From positions 62,001 through 126,000 of the forward strand of contig NZ_WXTX01000006.1 of assembly GCF_009848685.1 (NCBI RefSeq): 64,000 nt of DNA, given 5' to 3'. Positions 31,495 to 40,466 of the stretch are shown piece after piece; the first letter of the stretch is position 1; each line of letters opens with the position of its first letter. This DNA is from Andreprevotia sp. IGB-42 (lineage in GTDB: Bacteria > Pseudomonadota > Gammaproteobacteria > Burkholderiales > Chitinibacteraceae). Both the position numbers and the translations under genes were made by a program. The notes beneath the pieces were generated by a model, which was not told where the DNA came from, ran no database searches, and worked only from the letters and a program-made list of their open reading frames with translations.

Positions 31495-32508
31495 ATGTCG
31501 CACCCCTCATTCCTGCAGCAGACCCTGGACGGCAAAACCACACTGGGCTTGCCCTACAGCTTGCCGGGCGGCGTACGCGTGCAGGTGATGGATGAAGGGG
31601 TGATCCGCTTCGAGCCCAACGATGGCGATACACGCCGGCTGGATCTGGTGATCTCCTGCGGCGTGCATGGCAATGAAACCGGCCCGGTGGAACTGGTGGA
31701 CCGGCTGATCGCCGCGCTGTATGCGGGCGAGCTGCGTCCCAGAGCGCGCGTGCTGTTCGTTTTCGGCAATGTAGATGCGTTGCGTAGCGGCACGCGCTAC
31801 ATGGCCCAGGACATGAACCGGCTTTTCTGCCGCATACCCGATGTATCCGACGATCAGGAAGCGCGCCGCGCCACCATGCTGGAAATGCAACTGATGCGCT
31901 TCTTTGCCCGCGCAATGCAGGATGACAAGCCCCGCCTGCATTACGACCTGCATACCGCCATACACGGTAGCCTGATCGAGAAATTTGCTATTTATCCGCT
32001 GCCCCCCATCGGCAAGTCATTCGAGCCAACAGAAATTGCCCGATTGGCCGAGGCGGGGATCGAGGCCGTGCTGCTGCAATCGACAACCTCCACCACGTTT
32101 TCATTCTTCTCCAGTCGCCATTGCGATGCCACCGCGTTCACCGTGGAATTGGGGCGTGCCATGCCGTTCGGGCACAACCAGGGGGTAGACCTGTCCGGCA
32201 TGGAAAGCTATCTTTCCCGCCTGATCGAAGGCGAAGTGCCGCAACCGGATCTGGTGCCGGAAAGCACGCAGGTTTTCCGGGTCGCACGCGAAATCGTCAA
32301 GGAAAGCCCCGCCTTCAAACTGCATATCGATGCCAAAACAGACAATTTCATGCCGCTACCACAGGGTATGCTGCTGGCCGAGGATGGCGAAAAACGCTGG
32401 ACGATTACCGAAGAGCAGGCCCGCATCATCTTTCCCAATCCGGATGTGGCGGTGGGGCAGCGCGCCGGGCTGATCATCGTGCCGTCGCGCAGCTACAGCC
32501 GGCATTGA
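31495..32508 (+). CDS. astE: Succinylglutamate desuccinylase
   Basis: Last step of the pathway, a zinc hydrolase that splits succinylglutamate into succinate and glutamate. 337 residues. Zinc-binding CGVHGNETGP (His-x2-Glu), the third ligand His in HYDLHTAIHGS, and catalytic Glu in FTVELGRAMPFG. AAAGGA ribosome-binding site. It ends the astADBE operon. Confidence 0.95.
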   Translation: MSHPSFLQQTLDGKTTLGLPYSLPGGVRVQVMDEGVIRFEPNDGDTRRLDLVISCGVHGNETGPVELVDRLIAALYAGELRPRARVLFVFGNVDALRSGTRYMAQDMNRLFCRIPDVSDDQEARRATMLEMQLMRFFARAMQDDKPRLHYDLHTAIHGSLIEKFAIYPLPPIGKSFEPTEIARLAEAGIEAVLLQSTTSTTFSFFSSRHCDATAFTVELGRAMPFGHNQGVDLSGMESYLSRLIEGEVPQPDLVPESTQVFRVAREIVKESPAFKLHIDAKTDNFMPLPQGMLLAEDGEKRWTITEEQARIIFPNPDVAVGQRAGLIIVPSRSYSRH

Positions 32509-32558
32509 TCCGGTACGATCTTGCATGGTGGTCTGCGCCATTTAATCGGGAGCAGATA

Positions 32559-32589
32559 CGCAAAGGGCAGCTTGGGGCTGCCCTTTGCG
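32559..32589. terminator. Hairpin between convergent astE and NlpC/P60 gene, probable terminator
   Basis: Perfect 13-bp inverted repeat CGCAAAGGGCAGC / GCTGCCCTTTGCG with a five-base loop. It lacks a following T-run, so it may be a weaker or factor-assisted terminator serving both strands. Confidence 0.65.
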
Positions 32590-32619
32590 TTACCTGGCAC
32601 TGCCGGCACGTGATGGGGA

Positions 32620-33462
32620 TCAGTGCTTGGCCTTTTTCTTGGTAGACGTCGCCAGCTTGGCCTTGGTGCCGGTTTTGGCGGTGGCCTTGCTGCTTTTGGC
32701 AGTCTTTGCCGGCTTGGCTGATTTGTGGCCCTGCTTCGCCGCTGGCTCGGCCCGCGCATTTCGGTCGCACACGGTAACGGCCTTCTTTTTCTTGCCCTTG
32801 CCCTGTACCACGGTTTTGCAGCGCGAGCGCTCGGGCGCGATCTGTACGGCTTCCGGGTTGCCGGCGACGGCCAGCAGGCCTGCCAGGTTGATGCCCTGAC
32901 CACCGGAATCGGCTATACGCCGTGCGCCATTCCAGCGTTTCTGCCAGTAGTTTTCACCCAGGTTGGCGGTTTCCACGCTCTTGCCGGCACGCGGCGAATG
33001 GATGAAGCGGTTGTCGCCCATATAGATGCCCACGTGTGAAAAAGTGCGGCCCAGCGTATTGAAGAACACCAGGTCACCGGGCTTGAGGTCGGGGCGATCG
33101 ACGCTTTCGCCAATACGGCTCATTGCCATTGCGTTGTGCGGCAGCGCGATATTGAGCGAGTTCTGGAACACGTAGCGGACAAAACCGCTGCAATCGAGGC
33201 CGTCTTCCGGGTTGTTGCCCCCCCATTTATAACGGACGCCGATCAGGCCCATGGCCTGCAAAAGCAGTTGCTGGGCCGCGGTCGGCCCATCAGCCTGCGC
33301 GGCTTCCTGGGGTGCGGGAACGGGGGCTTTTTTGCCCCAGGTGCCTGCAGAGACTTCGCTGGAGGAGGATAGTGCGGGGGGATCGTCGGCGAGCGCGATT
33401 GGCGCGCTCAAGCCCAATACCAGCCCGCAGCAGACGATGGCTGCGTGCAAAAAACTTTTCAT
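32620..33462 (-). CDS. Secreted NlpC/P60 (C40) cell-wall peptidase with basic tail
   Basis: 280 residues from the ATG before the signal peptide (MKSFLHAAIVCCGLVLG.., cleaved near ALA-DD). NlpC/P60 domain with catalytic Cys in DGLDCSGFVRYVF and His in SHVGIYMGDNRFIHSP. It should cut a peptide bond in the peptidoglycan stem. The last 40 residues are an unusual Lys/Ala/Thr-rich tail (SAKPAKTAKSSKATAKT..), like a histone H1 tail, which could bind the anionic wall or lipid. Divergent from the UbiB-family gene. Confidence 0.9.
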   Translation of the reverse strand: MKSFLHAAIVCCGLVLGLSAPIALADDPPALSSSSEVSAGTWGKKAPVPAPQEAAQADGPTAAQQLLLQAMGLIGVRYKWGGNNPEDGLDCSGFVRYVFQNSLNIALPHNAMAMSRIGESVDRPDLKPGDLVFFNTLGRTFSHVGIYMGDNRFIHSPRAGKSVETANLGENYWQKRWNGARRIADSGGQGINLAGLLAVAGNPEAVQIAPERSRCKTVVQGKGKKKKAVTVCDRNARAEPAAKQGHKSAKPAKTAKSSKATAKTGTKAKLATSTKKKAKH

Positions 33463-33562
33463 AGGGGGTCGAATGTAACGGTGTGTTAATGGCCTGTAAA
33501 GCCTAAAATCCGCAACAGATTTACACTGGCAACCCAACCCCGAATCCGCTCAGCGAGGCCTC

Positions 33563-35248
33563 ATGCTCAAGGAAACCTTCACCGTCATGCGCGATCTGCC
33601 GCGCGTGCGCGAAATCATTGCCGTATTGATGCGGCATGGTTTGGGCAATCTGGTGAACAGGCTGGGCCTGGCCAAGGGCATAGAGCGTGCTGGAGACCTG
33701 CTGCACCTGCCGGGCAATCATGAAGTGGAGCAGCTTGATCCACCCGTACGGGTGCGCAAGGCGATGGAGGAACTGGGGCCTACCTTCATCAAGCTGGGTC
33801 AGGTACTGGCTACCCGGGTGGACGTATTCGGCCCGGAATGGATCACCGAATTCGAGAAACTGCAGAACAATGTACCGGCCATGCCATACAGCATGATCAA
33901 TGCCGAGCTGGTGGATATCCTGGGCATGGACCCGCACATGCTATTCAGTGAAATCGACCCGGATCCGGTGGGGTCCGCATCGATTGCGCAAGTACATCAT
34001 GCGAAACTGGTCAGTGGGGAAGATGTGGTACTCAAGCTGCGCCGACCGGGTATCACGATCAAGATCGATGCCGATCTGCGCATCCTGCATCACATCGCCA
34101 GCCTGATGGAGTTCGAGTTTCCGGAAACCCGGCGCTACCAGCCGGTGAAAATCGTCGAGGAGTTCGGCAAATCGCTCAAGCGCGAGCTGAACCTGTCGTC
34201 GGAAGCGCGTAATCAGGAACGTTTTGCGCAAAATTTTGCCGAACACGCAGAGGTGGATATTCCCAAGGTGTATTGGGATTACACCTCGGAACGGCTGAAC
34301 GTGCAGAGCTGGATGGGCGGCATGATCGGCAACGATATGGCTGCGCTGGATGCCGCCGGGCTGGATCGCAAGTTGCTGGCCGCGCGCGGTGCGGATGCGG
34401 TGCTGAAAATGGTCCTGATCGACGGCTATTTCCATGCCGATCCGCACCCTGGCAACGTGAAATTCCTGCCTGGCAACCGTATCGGTTTCCTGGATTTCGG
34501 CATGGTGGGGCGTTTGCCGCACCCGCGGCGCGATCAGATCGTCGATCTGCTGGCGGCGTTGGCCAAGCGCGATGAACATGACATTCTTGAAGTGCTGATG
34601 GAATGGACTGGCGATACCGTGGTCGATGAAGACAAGCTGGGCGCGGATATTGCGGACTTCATGTTCAATTATGAGAATCTGCCACTCAAGGATATTTCGT
34701 TCGGCATGTTGCTCAATGACGTGGCAGCCATCATGCGCGAACATGAAATCACCTTGCCGGCGGACCTGACGCTGCTGTTCAAGGCACTGATCACGCTGGA
34801 GGGCTTGGGACGCCAGCTCGATCCGGATTTCCAGATGGTGCAGCACCTCACACCATTCGTGCGGGAAGTCATCATCAACCGCTTCAAACCGCAAGCGTTG
34901 TTCAAGAAGGGCAAGGACAGCGTAATCGAGGGCTTCAATGTACTGGCCGGTTTGCCGCGCGATATCGGCAAGCTGATCAAGCAGGCGCGGCGTGGCAACA
35001 TCAAGATCGATCTGGATCTGAAACGGCTGGAGAGCTTTGGCGCGCAGATCACCCGCAGCGCCAACCGGCTAACCATGGGCATCGTCACCGGTTGCCTGAT
35101 CATCGGTTCCAGCATCGTGATGACCGTCAAGGCGGGCCCCACACTGTTCGGCATGCCGGCTCTGGGTTTCCTGGGCTTCCTGGTGGCATTTGCCAATAGC
35201 TTGTGGCTGGTGTTTTCGATCTGGATATCAGGCAAGGAGGAGCGATGA
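33563..35248 (+). CDS. ubiB: UbiB/ABC1/AarF-family atypical kinase
   Basis: 561 residues. Ancient protein-kinase-like family required for ubiquinone biosynthesis in E. coli. The KxGQ motif (FIKLGQVLATR, Lys77-Gln80), the Ala-rich nucleotide loop GSASIAQVHHA and the catalytic-loop/DFG equivalents DGYFHADPHPGN and FLDFGMVGR are present. The C-terminus holds two membrane helices. The gene is not near ubiE-ubiJ, so it may be a paralogue rather than the ubiquinone factor itself; the symbol is tentative. Confidence 0.85.
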   Translation: MLKETFTVMRDLPRVREIIAVLMRHGLGNLVNRLGLAKGIERAGDLLHLPGNHEVEQLDPPVRVRKAMEELGPTFIKLGQVLATRVDVFGPEWITEFEKLQNNVPAMPYSMINAELVDILGMDPHMLFSEIDPDPVGSASIAQVHHAKLVSGEDVVLKLRRPGITIKIDADLRILHHIASLMEFEFPETRRYQPVKIVEEFGKSLKRELNLSSEARNQERFAQNFAEHAEVDIPKVYWDYTSERLNVQSWMGGMIGNDMAALDAAGLDRKLLAARGADAVLKMVLIDGYFHADPHPGNVKFLPGNRIGFLDFGMVGRLPHPRRDQIVDLLAALAKRDEHDILEVLMEWTGDTVVDEDKLGADIADFMFNYENLPLKDISFGMLLNDVAAIMREHEITLPADLTLLFKALITLEGLGRQLDPDFQMVQHLTPFVREVIINRFKPQALFKKGKDSVIEGFNVLAGLPRDIGKLIKQARRGNIKIDLDLKRLESFGAQITRSANRLTMGIVTGCLIIGSSIVMTVKAGPTLFGMPALGFLGFLVAFANSLWLVFSIWISGKEER

Positions 35249-35604
35249 TCATGAACAGAACCACCATGGGCAGAAACACAATCTCGCTGGTGTTGCTGCT
35301 GGCAATACACGGCAGTGCACTGGCAGCGCACCCGTTGCGCTGGACTGGCTCTTTCCATTGCGACGAGGACAAGACCTTCCGCATCACCACCAATGTGGAA
35401 GGGCAGGCCATCTACCTGCGCTGGCTGGGCAAACCATATGTGCTCAATGATCGCGGCAGCACCGAAGCCACTTTCGATTGGCAGGGCAGCGGCTATCGCT
35501 GGCAGGGCAGCCTGGCTGATAGCACCTTGCTGCTGCAGGGCTCGCCGGTGGCGCAGCATTGCCGGCGCGGTAGCGCAAAGGCTGCCGCATCAGCGCCGGG
35601 CTGA
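35245..35604 (+). CDS. Secreted MliC-like protein, probable C-type lysozyme inhibitor
   Basis: 119 residues starting MIMNRTT, four bases overlapping the end of the UbiB-family gene, with AAGGAGGA just ahead. A signal peptide ends at SALA-AH. The mature 80 residues form one beta-rich domain with two Cys (FHCDEDKTF and AQHCRR) that could pair, plus the YVL..STEATFDWQGSGYRW..STLLLQG pattern resembling MliC/PliC lysozyme inhibitors. The resemblance is from memory of the pattern, so the function is provisional. Confidence 0.6.
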   Translation: MIMNRTTMGRNTISLVLLLAIHGSALAAHPLRWTGSFHCDEDKTFRITTNVEGQAIYLRWLGKPYVLNDRGSTEATFDWQGSGYRWQGSLADSTLLLQGSPVAQHCRRGSAKAAASAPG

Positions 35605-35628
35605 TCGTAGCGCGATACGCCCGGCATG

Positions 35629-35655
35629 AAAAACCGGCCTTGTGAGCCGGTTTTT
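35629..35655. terminator. Bidirectional terminator
   Basis: Ten-base-pair stem AAAAACCGGC / GCCGGTTTTT with a seven-base loop, between convergent genes (MliC-like and azoR). Confidence 0.9.
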
Positions 35656-35673
35656 CCTTTTGCAGGCTGCCGA

Positions 35674-36282
35674 TCAGGCAGCCAGTGCAGCAATTTCCTT
35701 CTCAGCCGACTGCAGTGCTTCTGCCTTCCTGGCATCGCCCATTGCCACGCCTTCGGCACGCACGAAACGCACGTCGGTCACACCCAGGAAGCCCAATACG
35801 GTCTTCAGATAGCTTTCCTGATGATCCAGCGCGCGCATCGCTTCAGAGGTGGAGTACACGCCGCCACGGGTGGAAGCAATGATCACGGTCTTGCCGCCGG
35901 CAAGGCCAACCGGGCCGGTTTCGGTGTATTTGAAGGTGCGGCCAGCCTGTGCAATGCGGTCGATCCACGCCTTTAGCTGGCTGGGTACCGAGAAGTTGTA
36001 CATCGGCGCGCCGATCACGATCACGTCGGCGGCCAGGAACTGTGTAACCAGTGCTTCAGACAGCGCGTTCTCGGTGCGCTGCACTTCGCTGGTGGCATCT
36101 GCACCCAGGCGGAAACCGAGTGAATCGCTGGACAGATGGCTGGGGGCCGATTCGGCCAGGTCCAAGTAGTCAGTCACGAGGCCGGGCTGGCTTTTCTGCC
36201 ATTCGGCAGCGATGCGGGCGGTCAGTTGGCGGGAGACCGAGTTGCCGGCCATGACGCTGGAATCGATGTGCAGCAGTTTCAT
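35674..36282 (-). CDS. azoR: FMN-dependent NADH-azoreductase
   Basis: 202-residue flavodoxin-fold enzyme of the AcpD/AzoR family that reduces quinones and azo compounds with NADH. Seen: N-terminal [16 protein letters not shown] phosphate loop, [23 protein letters not shown]/dimer segment, and TRGGVYS. Start chosen at the ATG with AAGGAG; the open frame to 36615 runs into the divergent regulator. The LysR gene opposite is its likely regulator. Confidence 0.95.
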   Translation of the reverse strand: MKLLHIDSSVMAGNSVSRQLTARIAAEWQKSQPGLVTDYLDLAESAPSHLSSDSLGFRLGADATSEVQRTENALSEALVTQFLAADVIVIGAPMYNFSVPSQLKAWIDRIAQAGRTFKYTETGPVGLAGGKTVIIASTRGGVYSTSEAMRALDHQESYLKTVLGFLGVTDVRFVRAEGVAMGDARKAEALQSAEKEIAALAA

Positions 36283-36439
36283 TTTCAAGCTCCTTTGTGG
36301 GTGTCGTCGCGGTTGATGCGGCGTTGGAATGAATTCTGCCCGCAGCGCGGCATGCTGATAAGCTGGCAAAAATGCGATAAATTGTTCCATCAGCAGGACA
36401 ATGACCAGCAACATGGCTTGCGCAACAAGGATAGGTACG

Positions 36440-37378
36440 ATGCAGGACGTCAACGATATGCTGTTTTTTGCCGAAGTGATCGACCATGGCGGCTTTGCCG
36501 CCGCCGGGCGGGCGCTGGGCATACCCAAGTCGCGATTGTCGCGGCGCATTGCCGAGCTGGAGGCCGCGCTGGGCGTACGCCTGCTGCAGCGGACCACGCG
36601 CAAGCTGGCGCTCACTGACCTGGGCGAGCGCTACTACCGGCACTGCGTGGTGGTGCGCGACGAAGCCAATGCCGCACGCGAGGATATCGAAGCCTTGCAG
36701 GCAGAGCCACGCGGCATCGTGCGTGTCAGCTGCCCGGTTACACTGGCGCAATTCAATGTGGGGCCGCTGCTGCCGGAATACCTGGCTGCACACCCGCAAG
36801 TGCGGCTGCAGATCATTGTCACCAACCGGCCGGTGGATCTGATCGAGGAGGGCATCGACATTGCACTGCGTGTGCGTCCCACACCGCAGGACAGCGCCAC
36901 GCTGGTGGTGAAGACGCTGGGCGAAAATGGGGGTTACCTGGTGGCCAGCCCGGCGCAACTGCTACGCCAGGGCACGCCGAAGAACCTGGACGAACTGGGC
37001 TGGCTGGATACGGTAGCGATGTCCGCCACCGATGGGCGCGCCAGCTGGACCTTGCTGGGGCCGGATGGCGAGAAAGCCGAGGTGAATCACCAGCCACGCT
37101 TCGTGATCGATGATCTGCAGGTATTGCGTGAAGCGGTTCTGGGCGGCATCGGCGCGGCGGTGCTGCCGGCCTTCATGGTGCACACCGATGTCTGGGCCGG
37201 GCGGCTGGTGCGCGTGTTGCCGGAGTGGAACCCGCCTGCCGGGCTGGTGCACGCGGTGTTTCCAAGCCGGCGCGGGCTGCTGCCGGCGGTGCGCACCTTC
37301 CTGGATTTCCTGGGCGAGAAATTGCCGCAGCAGTACCAGCTGTGCCAGGAGATCGAGGCGCGCCAGCCTATCGCCTGA
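36440..37378 (+). CDS. LysR-family transcription regulator
   Basis: 312 residues. N-terminal winged helix ([21 protein letters not shown], then [19 protein letters not shown]) and a periplasmic-binding-like effector domain. ATG with AAGGATAGG upstream. It shares a 157-base divergent promoter region with azoR, which suggests that it controls azoR and itself in response to quinones or electrophiles (inference). Confidence 0.92.
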   Translation: MQDVNDMLFFAEVIDHGGFAAAGRALGIPKSRLSRRIAELEAALGVRLLQRTTRKLALTDLGERYYRHCVVVRDEANAAREDIEALQAEPRGIVRVSCPVTLAQFNVGPLLPEYLAAHPQVRLQIIVTNRPVDLIEEGIDIALRVRPTPQDSATLVVKTLGENGGYLVASPAQLLRQGTPKNLDELGWLDTVAMSATDGRASWTLLGPDGEKAEVNHQPRFVIDDLQVLREAVLGGIGAAVLPAFMVHTDVWAGRLVRVLPEWNPPAGLVHAVFPSRRGLLPAVRTFLDFLGEKLPQQYQLCQEIEARQPIA

Positions 37379-37393
37379 GCACGATCAGCGGAT

Positions 37394-37858
37394 TCAGCCG
37401 GCAGGCTGTCTGCTGGCTTCGATGATGCGCGTGGCAATGGCACGGATGCCGTTACCGCGTGATGCGGACAGGAATCGCACGAGGCCCAGGCTGGCCAGCC
37501 ATGCTTCGATATCGAAGCGCTGGATCTCATCCGCGCTGCGGTTGTGGTACGCGGTGAGCAGCAGCGTGAGCAGGCCCTTGATGACGCGTGAATCGCTATC
37601 TGCTGCTACCTGCAGCCGACCATCTTGCCAGCGGGTAATCAACCACACGGTGCTTTCACAGCCGCTGACCCGGTTGGTATCGTTTTTCTCCTGTTCTGGC
37701 AGGCCTGGCAGCTCGCGCGCAAGTTGTACCAGCAGGCGGCTTTTGGCTTCCCAGCCCCCCGCGGCATCCAGCCGTTGCGACAATGCCGCGCGGTCAATCT
37801 GCGCGCCGAAAGGATGCGCGTATGCCTGCTCGATCTCGTGCTGTGCCGCGCCACTCAT
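37394..37858 (-). CDS. sufE: Cysteine desulfuration acceptor protein SufE
   Basis: 154 residues. Takes the persulfide sulfur from the partner desulfurase on its active Cys, seen in RVSGCESTVWLI (about residue 67). The C-terminal helices resemble the IscU fold. Its ATG overlaps the last four bases of sufS, so the two are translationally coupled. No sufBCD genes are in the window. Confidence 0.92.
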   Translation of the reverse strand: MSGAAQHEIEQAYAHPFGAQIDRAALSQRLDAAGGWEAKSRLLVQLARELPGLPEQEKNDTNRVSGCESTVWLITRWQDGRLQVAADSDSRVIKGLLTLLLTAYHNRSADEIQRFDIEAWLASLGLVRFLSASRGNGIRAIATRIIEASRQPAG

Positions 37859-39066
37859 GCCAGTTCTTCCAGTGTTTCTGCCAGTGCCTGCAGGAAACGC
37901 TCCACGTCTGCCGTGGTGTTGTATGCGGCAAACGACACGCGCAAGGTGCCGTTGACGCCCAGCGCATCCAGCAATGGCTCCGCGCAGTGCTTGCCCACAC
38001 GCACCGCGATATCGCGCCCGTCAAGGAACTGCGCAACGTCGTAGGGGTGTGCGTTGTCGAAGATGAGCGAGCGCAGCGGCGCACGCTCGGTGGTGGCGCC
38101 CAGCACCCGCACGCCAGGAATCTTGCGTAGCCCGGCATCGAGCAATGCACACAGATGTGCTTCGTGTTGTTTAAGCGCGGCGCGGTCGAGTTTGCTCAGC
38201 CAGTCCAGCGCAGCAGCGAGGCCTACAGCTTGTGCAATGGGCGGTGTGCCGGCTTCGAAGCGGCCCGGTGGCGCTGCAAACGTGGTGCCAGCAAAACTCA
38301 CCTTGTCGATCATGTCGCCACCACCCTGCCAGGGCGGCATGTCGGCCAGCAGCTCGGCCTTGCCATACAGCACCCCGATACCGGTCGGGCCGTACACCTT
38401 GTGGCCGGAAAATACATAGAAATCCGCACCCAGCGCCTGTACATCCACGTTCTCGTGCGCGACTGCCTGTGCGCCGTCGATCAGCACCCTGGCGCCTGCT
38501 ACGTGTGCGGCCGCCGCGAGTTCCAGTACCGGCAGGTGTGTGCCGATGGCATTGGATGCATGCGTGATGGCCACCAGTTTGACTTGTGGCTGCAACTGCG
38601 ACAGGAAAGAGGTGCGATCCAGCGTGCCATCGGGGAAGACCGGAATCGCCCGGACGATGGCGCCGGTCTGTGCGGCAATCAGCTGCCATGGCACGATGTT
38701 GGCGTGATGCTCGTAGCCGGAAACAAGGATTTCGTCGCCGGGCTTGAGGTTGGCGCTGCCCCAGCTGTTTGCCACCAGGTTGATCGCCTCGGTGGCGCCT
38801 CGGGTGAAGATGATTTCATCCGCGCTGCCTGCATTGAGGAAACGCGCCACCGTATTGCGCGCGCCCTCGAATGCATCGGTGGCAAGGCCCGAGAGCCGGT
38901 ACGAAGACCGGTGCACGTTGGCATTGGCGGTTTCGTAGAAATGCCGCTCCGCATCCAGCACCTGCCGCGGCTTCTGCGTGGTAGCCGCATTGTCCAGGTA
39001 GACAAGGTCCGGGTAGTGATCGAACAGCGGGAAATCGGCGCGCAGCACAAGTGGATTAAGCGACAT
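37855..39066 (-). CDS. sufS: Cysteine desulfurase, SufS/CsdA group
   Basis: 403-residue PLP enzyme that takes sulfur from cysteine. Start at MSLNPLVLRADFP; the longer open frame covers the divergent nudB. N-terminal YLDNAATTQKP, PLP Asp in VLIDGAQAVAH, Schiff-base Lys in FYVFSGHKVYGPTG, and catalytic Cys in VRVGKHCAEPLL as in group II desulfurases. Paired with sufE. CsdA-CsdE would be an equally good name. Confidence 0.9.
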   Translation of the reverse strand: MSLNPLVLRADFPLFDHYPDLVYLDNAATTQKPRQVLDAERHFYETANANVHRSSYRLSGLATDAFEGARNTVARFLNAGSADEIIFTRGATEAINLVANSWGSANLKPGDEILVSGYEHHANIVPWQLIAAQTGAIVRAIPVFPDGTLDRTSFLSQLQPQVKLVAITHASNAIGTHLPVLELAAAAHVAGARVLIDGAQAVAHENVDVQALGADFYVFSGHKVYGPTGIGVLYGKAELLADMPPWQGGGDMIDKVSFAGTTFAAPPGRFEAGTPPIAQAVGLAAALDWLSKLDRAALKQHEAHLCALLDAGLRKIPGVRVLGATTERAPLRSLIFDNAHPYDVAQFLDGRDIAVRVGKHCAEPLLDALGVNGTLRVSFAAYNTTADVERFLQALAETLEELA

Positions 39067-39099
39067 GGCGGGAGCGATATGGGTTGCGTAGGTCGATTG

Positions 39100-39105
39100 T
39101 ATAAT
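39100..39105 (+). promoter_or_regulatory. Perfect -10 box just before nudB
   Basis: TATAAT ends six bases before the nudB ATG, so transcription would begin at or within a base or two of the start codon. No good -35 is visible 17 bases upstream. Confidence 0.45.
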
Positions 39106-39111
39106 GCGCCG

Positions 39112-39555
39112 ATGGCTTACAAACAACCGATTTCTGTACTGGTCGTTATACATACACCCGACTTGCAGGTGCTGTTGATCGAACGTGCCGATTTTCCCGA
39201 AGCATGGCAATCCGTCACGGGCAGCCGCGAAGGCGAAGAAACCCTGCTGGAAACCGCAAGGCGCGAGGTGACCGAGGAAACCGGCATCGTGCTGGACAGC
39301 AATGCATTCCGTGACTGGCAGCACAGCAGTGATTACGAGATCTACGAGGTATGGCGTCACCGCTATGCGCCCGGTGTGATGATCAATACCGAGCATGTAT
39401 TCAGCCTAGAAGTGGCAACGGCGCAACCGGTCACGCTGGCGCCCGGTGAGCACACCCGCTTCAGGTGGGTGAGCTGGCAGGCCGCAGCCGAAATGGTGTT
39501 TTCGCCCTCCAATGCCGAGGCGATCCGCATGCTGGCTGAACGGATATGCCACTGA
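39112..39555 (+). CDS. nudB: Dihydroneopterin triphosphate diphosphatase (Nudix hydrolase)
   Basis: 147-residue Nudix enzyme of folate synthesis. The Nudix box is G-x5-E-x7-REVTEETGI (from SREGEETLLETARREVTEET). N-terminal MAYKQPISVLVVIHT and the C-terminal HTRFRWVSWQAAAEM match NudB. No Shine-Dalgarno is seen ahead of the ATG, and a perfect TATAAT sits directly upstream, so the mRNA may be leaderless. Divergent from sufS. Confidence 0.9.
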   Translation: MAYKQPISVLVVIHTPDLQVLLIERADFPEAWQSVTGSREGEETLLETARREVTEETGIVLDSNAFRDWQHSSDYEIYEVWRHRYAPGVMINTEHVFSLEVATAQPVTLAPGEHTRFRWVSWQAAAEMVFSPSNAEAIRMLAERICH

Positions 39556-39707
39556 GCTGAAGGTGCTGCGCGCCGTCATGCATGGCCTAATACCTGGCAC
39601 CGGGGCGGTGGCGTGCAATTATTGCCATGACAACCCGTTGCCGCGGAAACGGCCCCGCATCATGCTAAGCTGAAAGTTGATCATTACTGGCCGAGCCCGC
39701 TGCCCAC

Positions 39708-40466
39708 ATGAGCCTGACCTTGCGTGTTGCAAGCTATAACCTGCACAAGGGACTTTCGACGTTCAACCGTCGGCTGGTGGTGCACGACGTGCGCCAGGCG
39801 ATGCGCGCGCTCGAGCCAGACCTGGTGTTGCTGCAAGAAGTGCAAGGCGCCCACCATGGACACGCGCAACGTTTTGCGCACTGGCCACAGGATCCGCAAT
39901 ATGAATACCTGGCAGGTGAAGAACTCACCGCCATCTACGGGCGTAATGCCAATTATCGCCACGGCCATCATGGCAATGCGCTGTTGTCGCGCTTTCCGGT
40001 GCGGCGCTGGGATAACCACGATCTGACGCTGCACAAACTGGAACAGCGCGGGCTGTTGCACGCGGTGCTGGACGTCAACGGTTGGGATCGGCCGCTGCAC
40101 GCATTGTCGGTGCACCTGAACCTGCGCGCACCAGATCGCCGCAAGCAGCTGGCACTGCTGTCCGAATACATACAGGCCGAGGTGCCGATGCATGCACCGC
40201 TGGTGCTGGCCGGCGATTTCAACGACTGGCGGCGCGAAGCAACGCCTTTCCTGTCCAGGGAGCTGGGCCTGAACGAAGCGTTTGAAACATTGCACGGCGC
40301 ACCCGCGCGCAGTTTCCCGGCCCGGCTTCCCTTGCTGACGCTGGATCGTGTTTACGTGCGCGGCATGCAGATCGAAACCGCCAATGTGTTGACCGGGGCA
40401 CCATGGGCTGGCCTGTCCGACCATGCGCCGCTGTATACGGTGATGACGCGGCACGAGGCGCATTGA
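39708..40466 (+). CDS. Endonuclease/exonuclease/phosphatase family protein (YbhP-like)
   Basis: 252 residues of the EEP fold: VASYNLHKG (metal Asn), LLQEVQG (metal Glu), LVLAGDFNDW (Asp/Asn) and LSDHAPLY (catalytic Asp-His). Enzymes of this fold cut phosphodiester or phosphate-ester bonds in DNA, lipids or sugars. Directly coupled to a cardiolipin synthase gene, as ybhP is to clsB in E. coli, which suggests a role in phospholipid metabolism. Substrate unknown. Confidence 0.88.
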   Translation: MSLTLRVASYNLHKGLSTFNRRLVVHDVRQAMRALEPDLVLLQEVQGAHHGHAQRFAHWPQDPQYEYLAGEELTAIYGRNANYRHGHHGNALLSRFPVRRWDNHDLTLHKLEQRGLLHAVLDVNGWDRPLHALSVHLNLRAPDRRKQLALLSEYIQAEVPMHAPLVLAGDFNDWRREATPFLSRELGLNEAFETLHGAPARSFPARLPLLTLDRVYVRGMQIETANVLTGAPWAGLSDHAPLYTVMTRHEAH

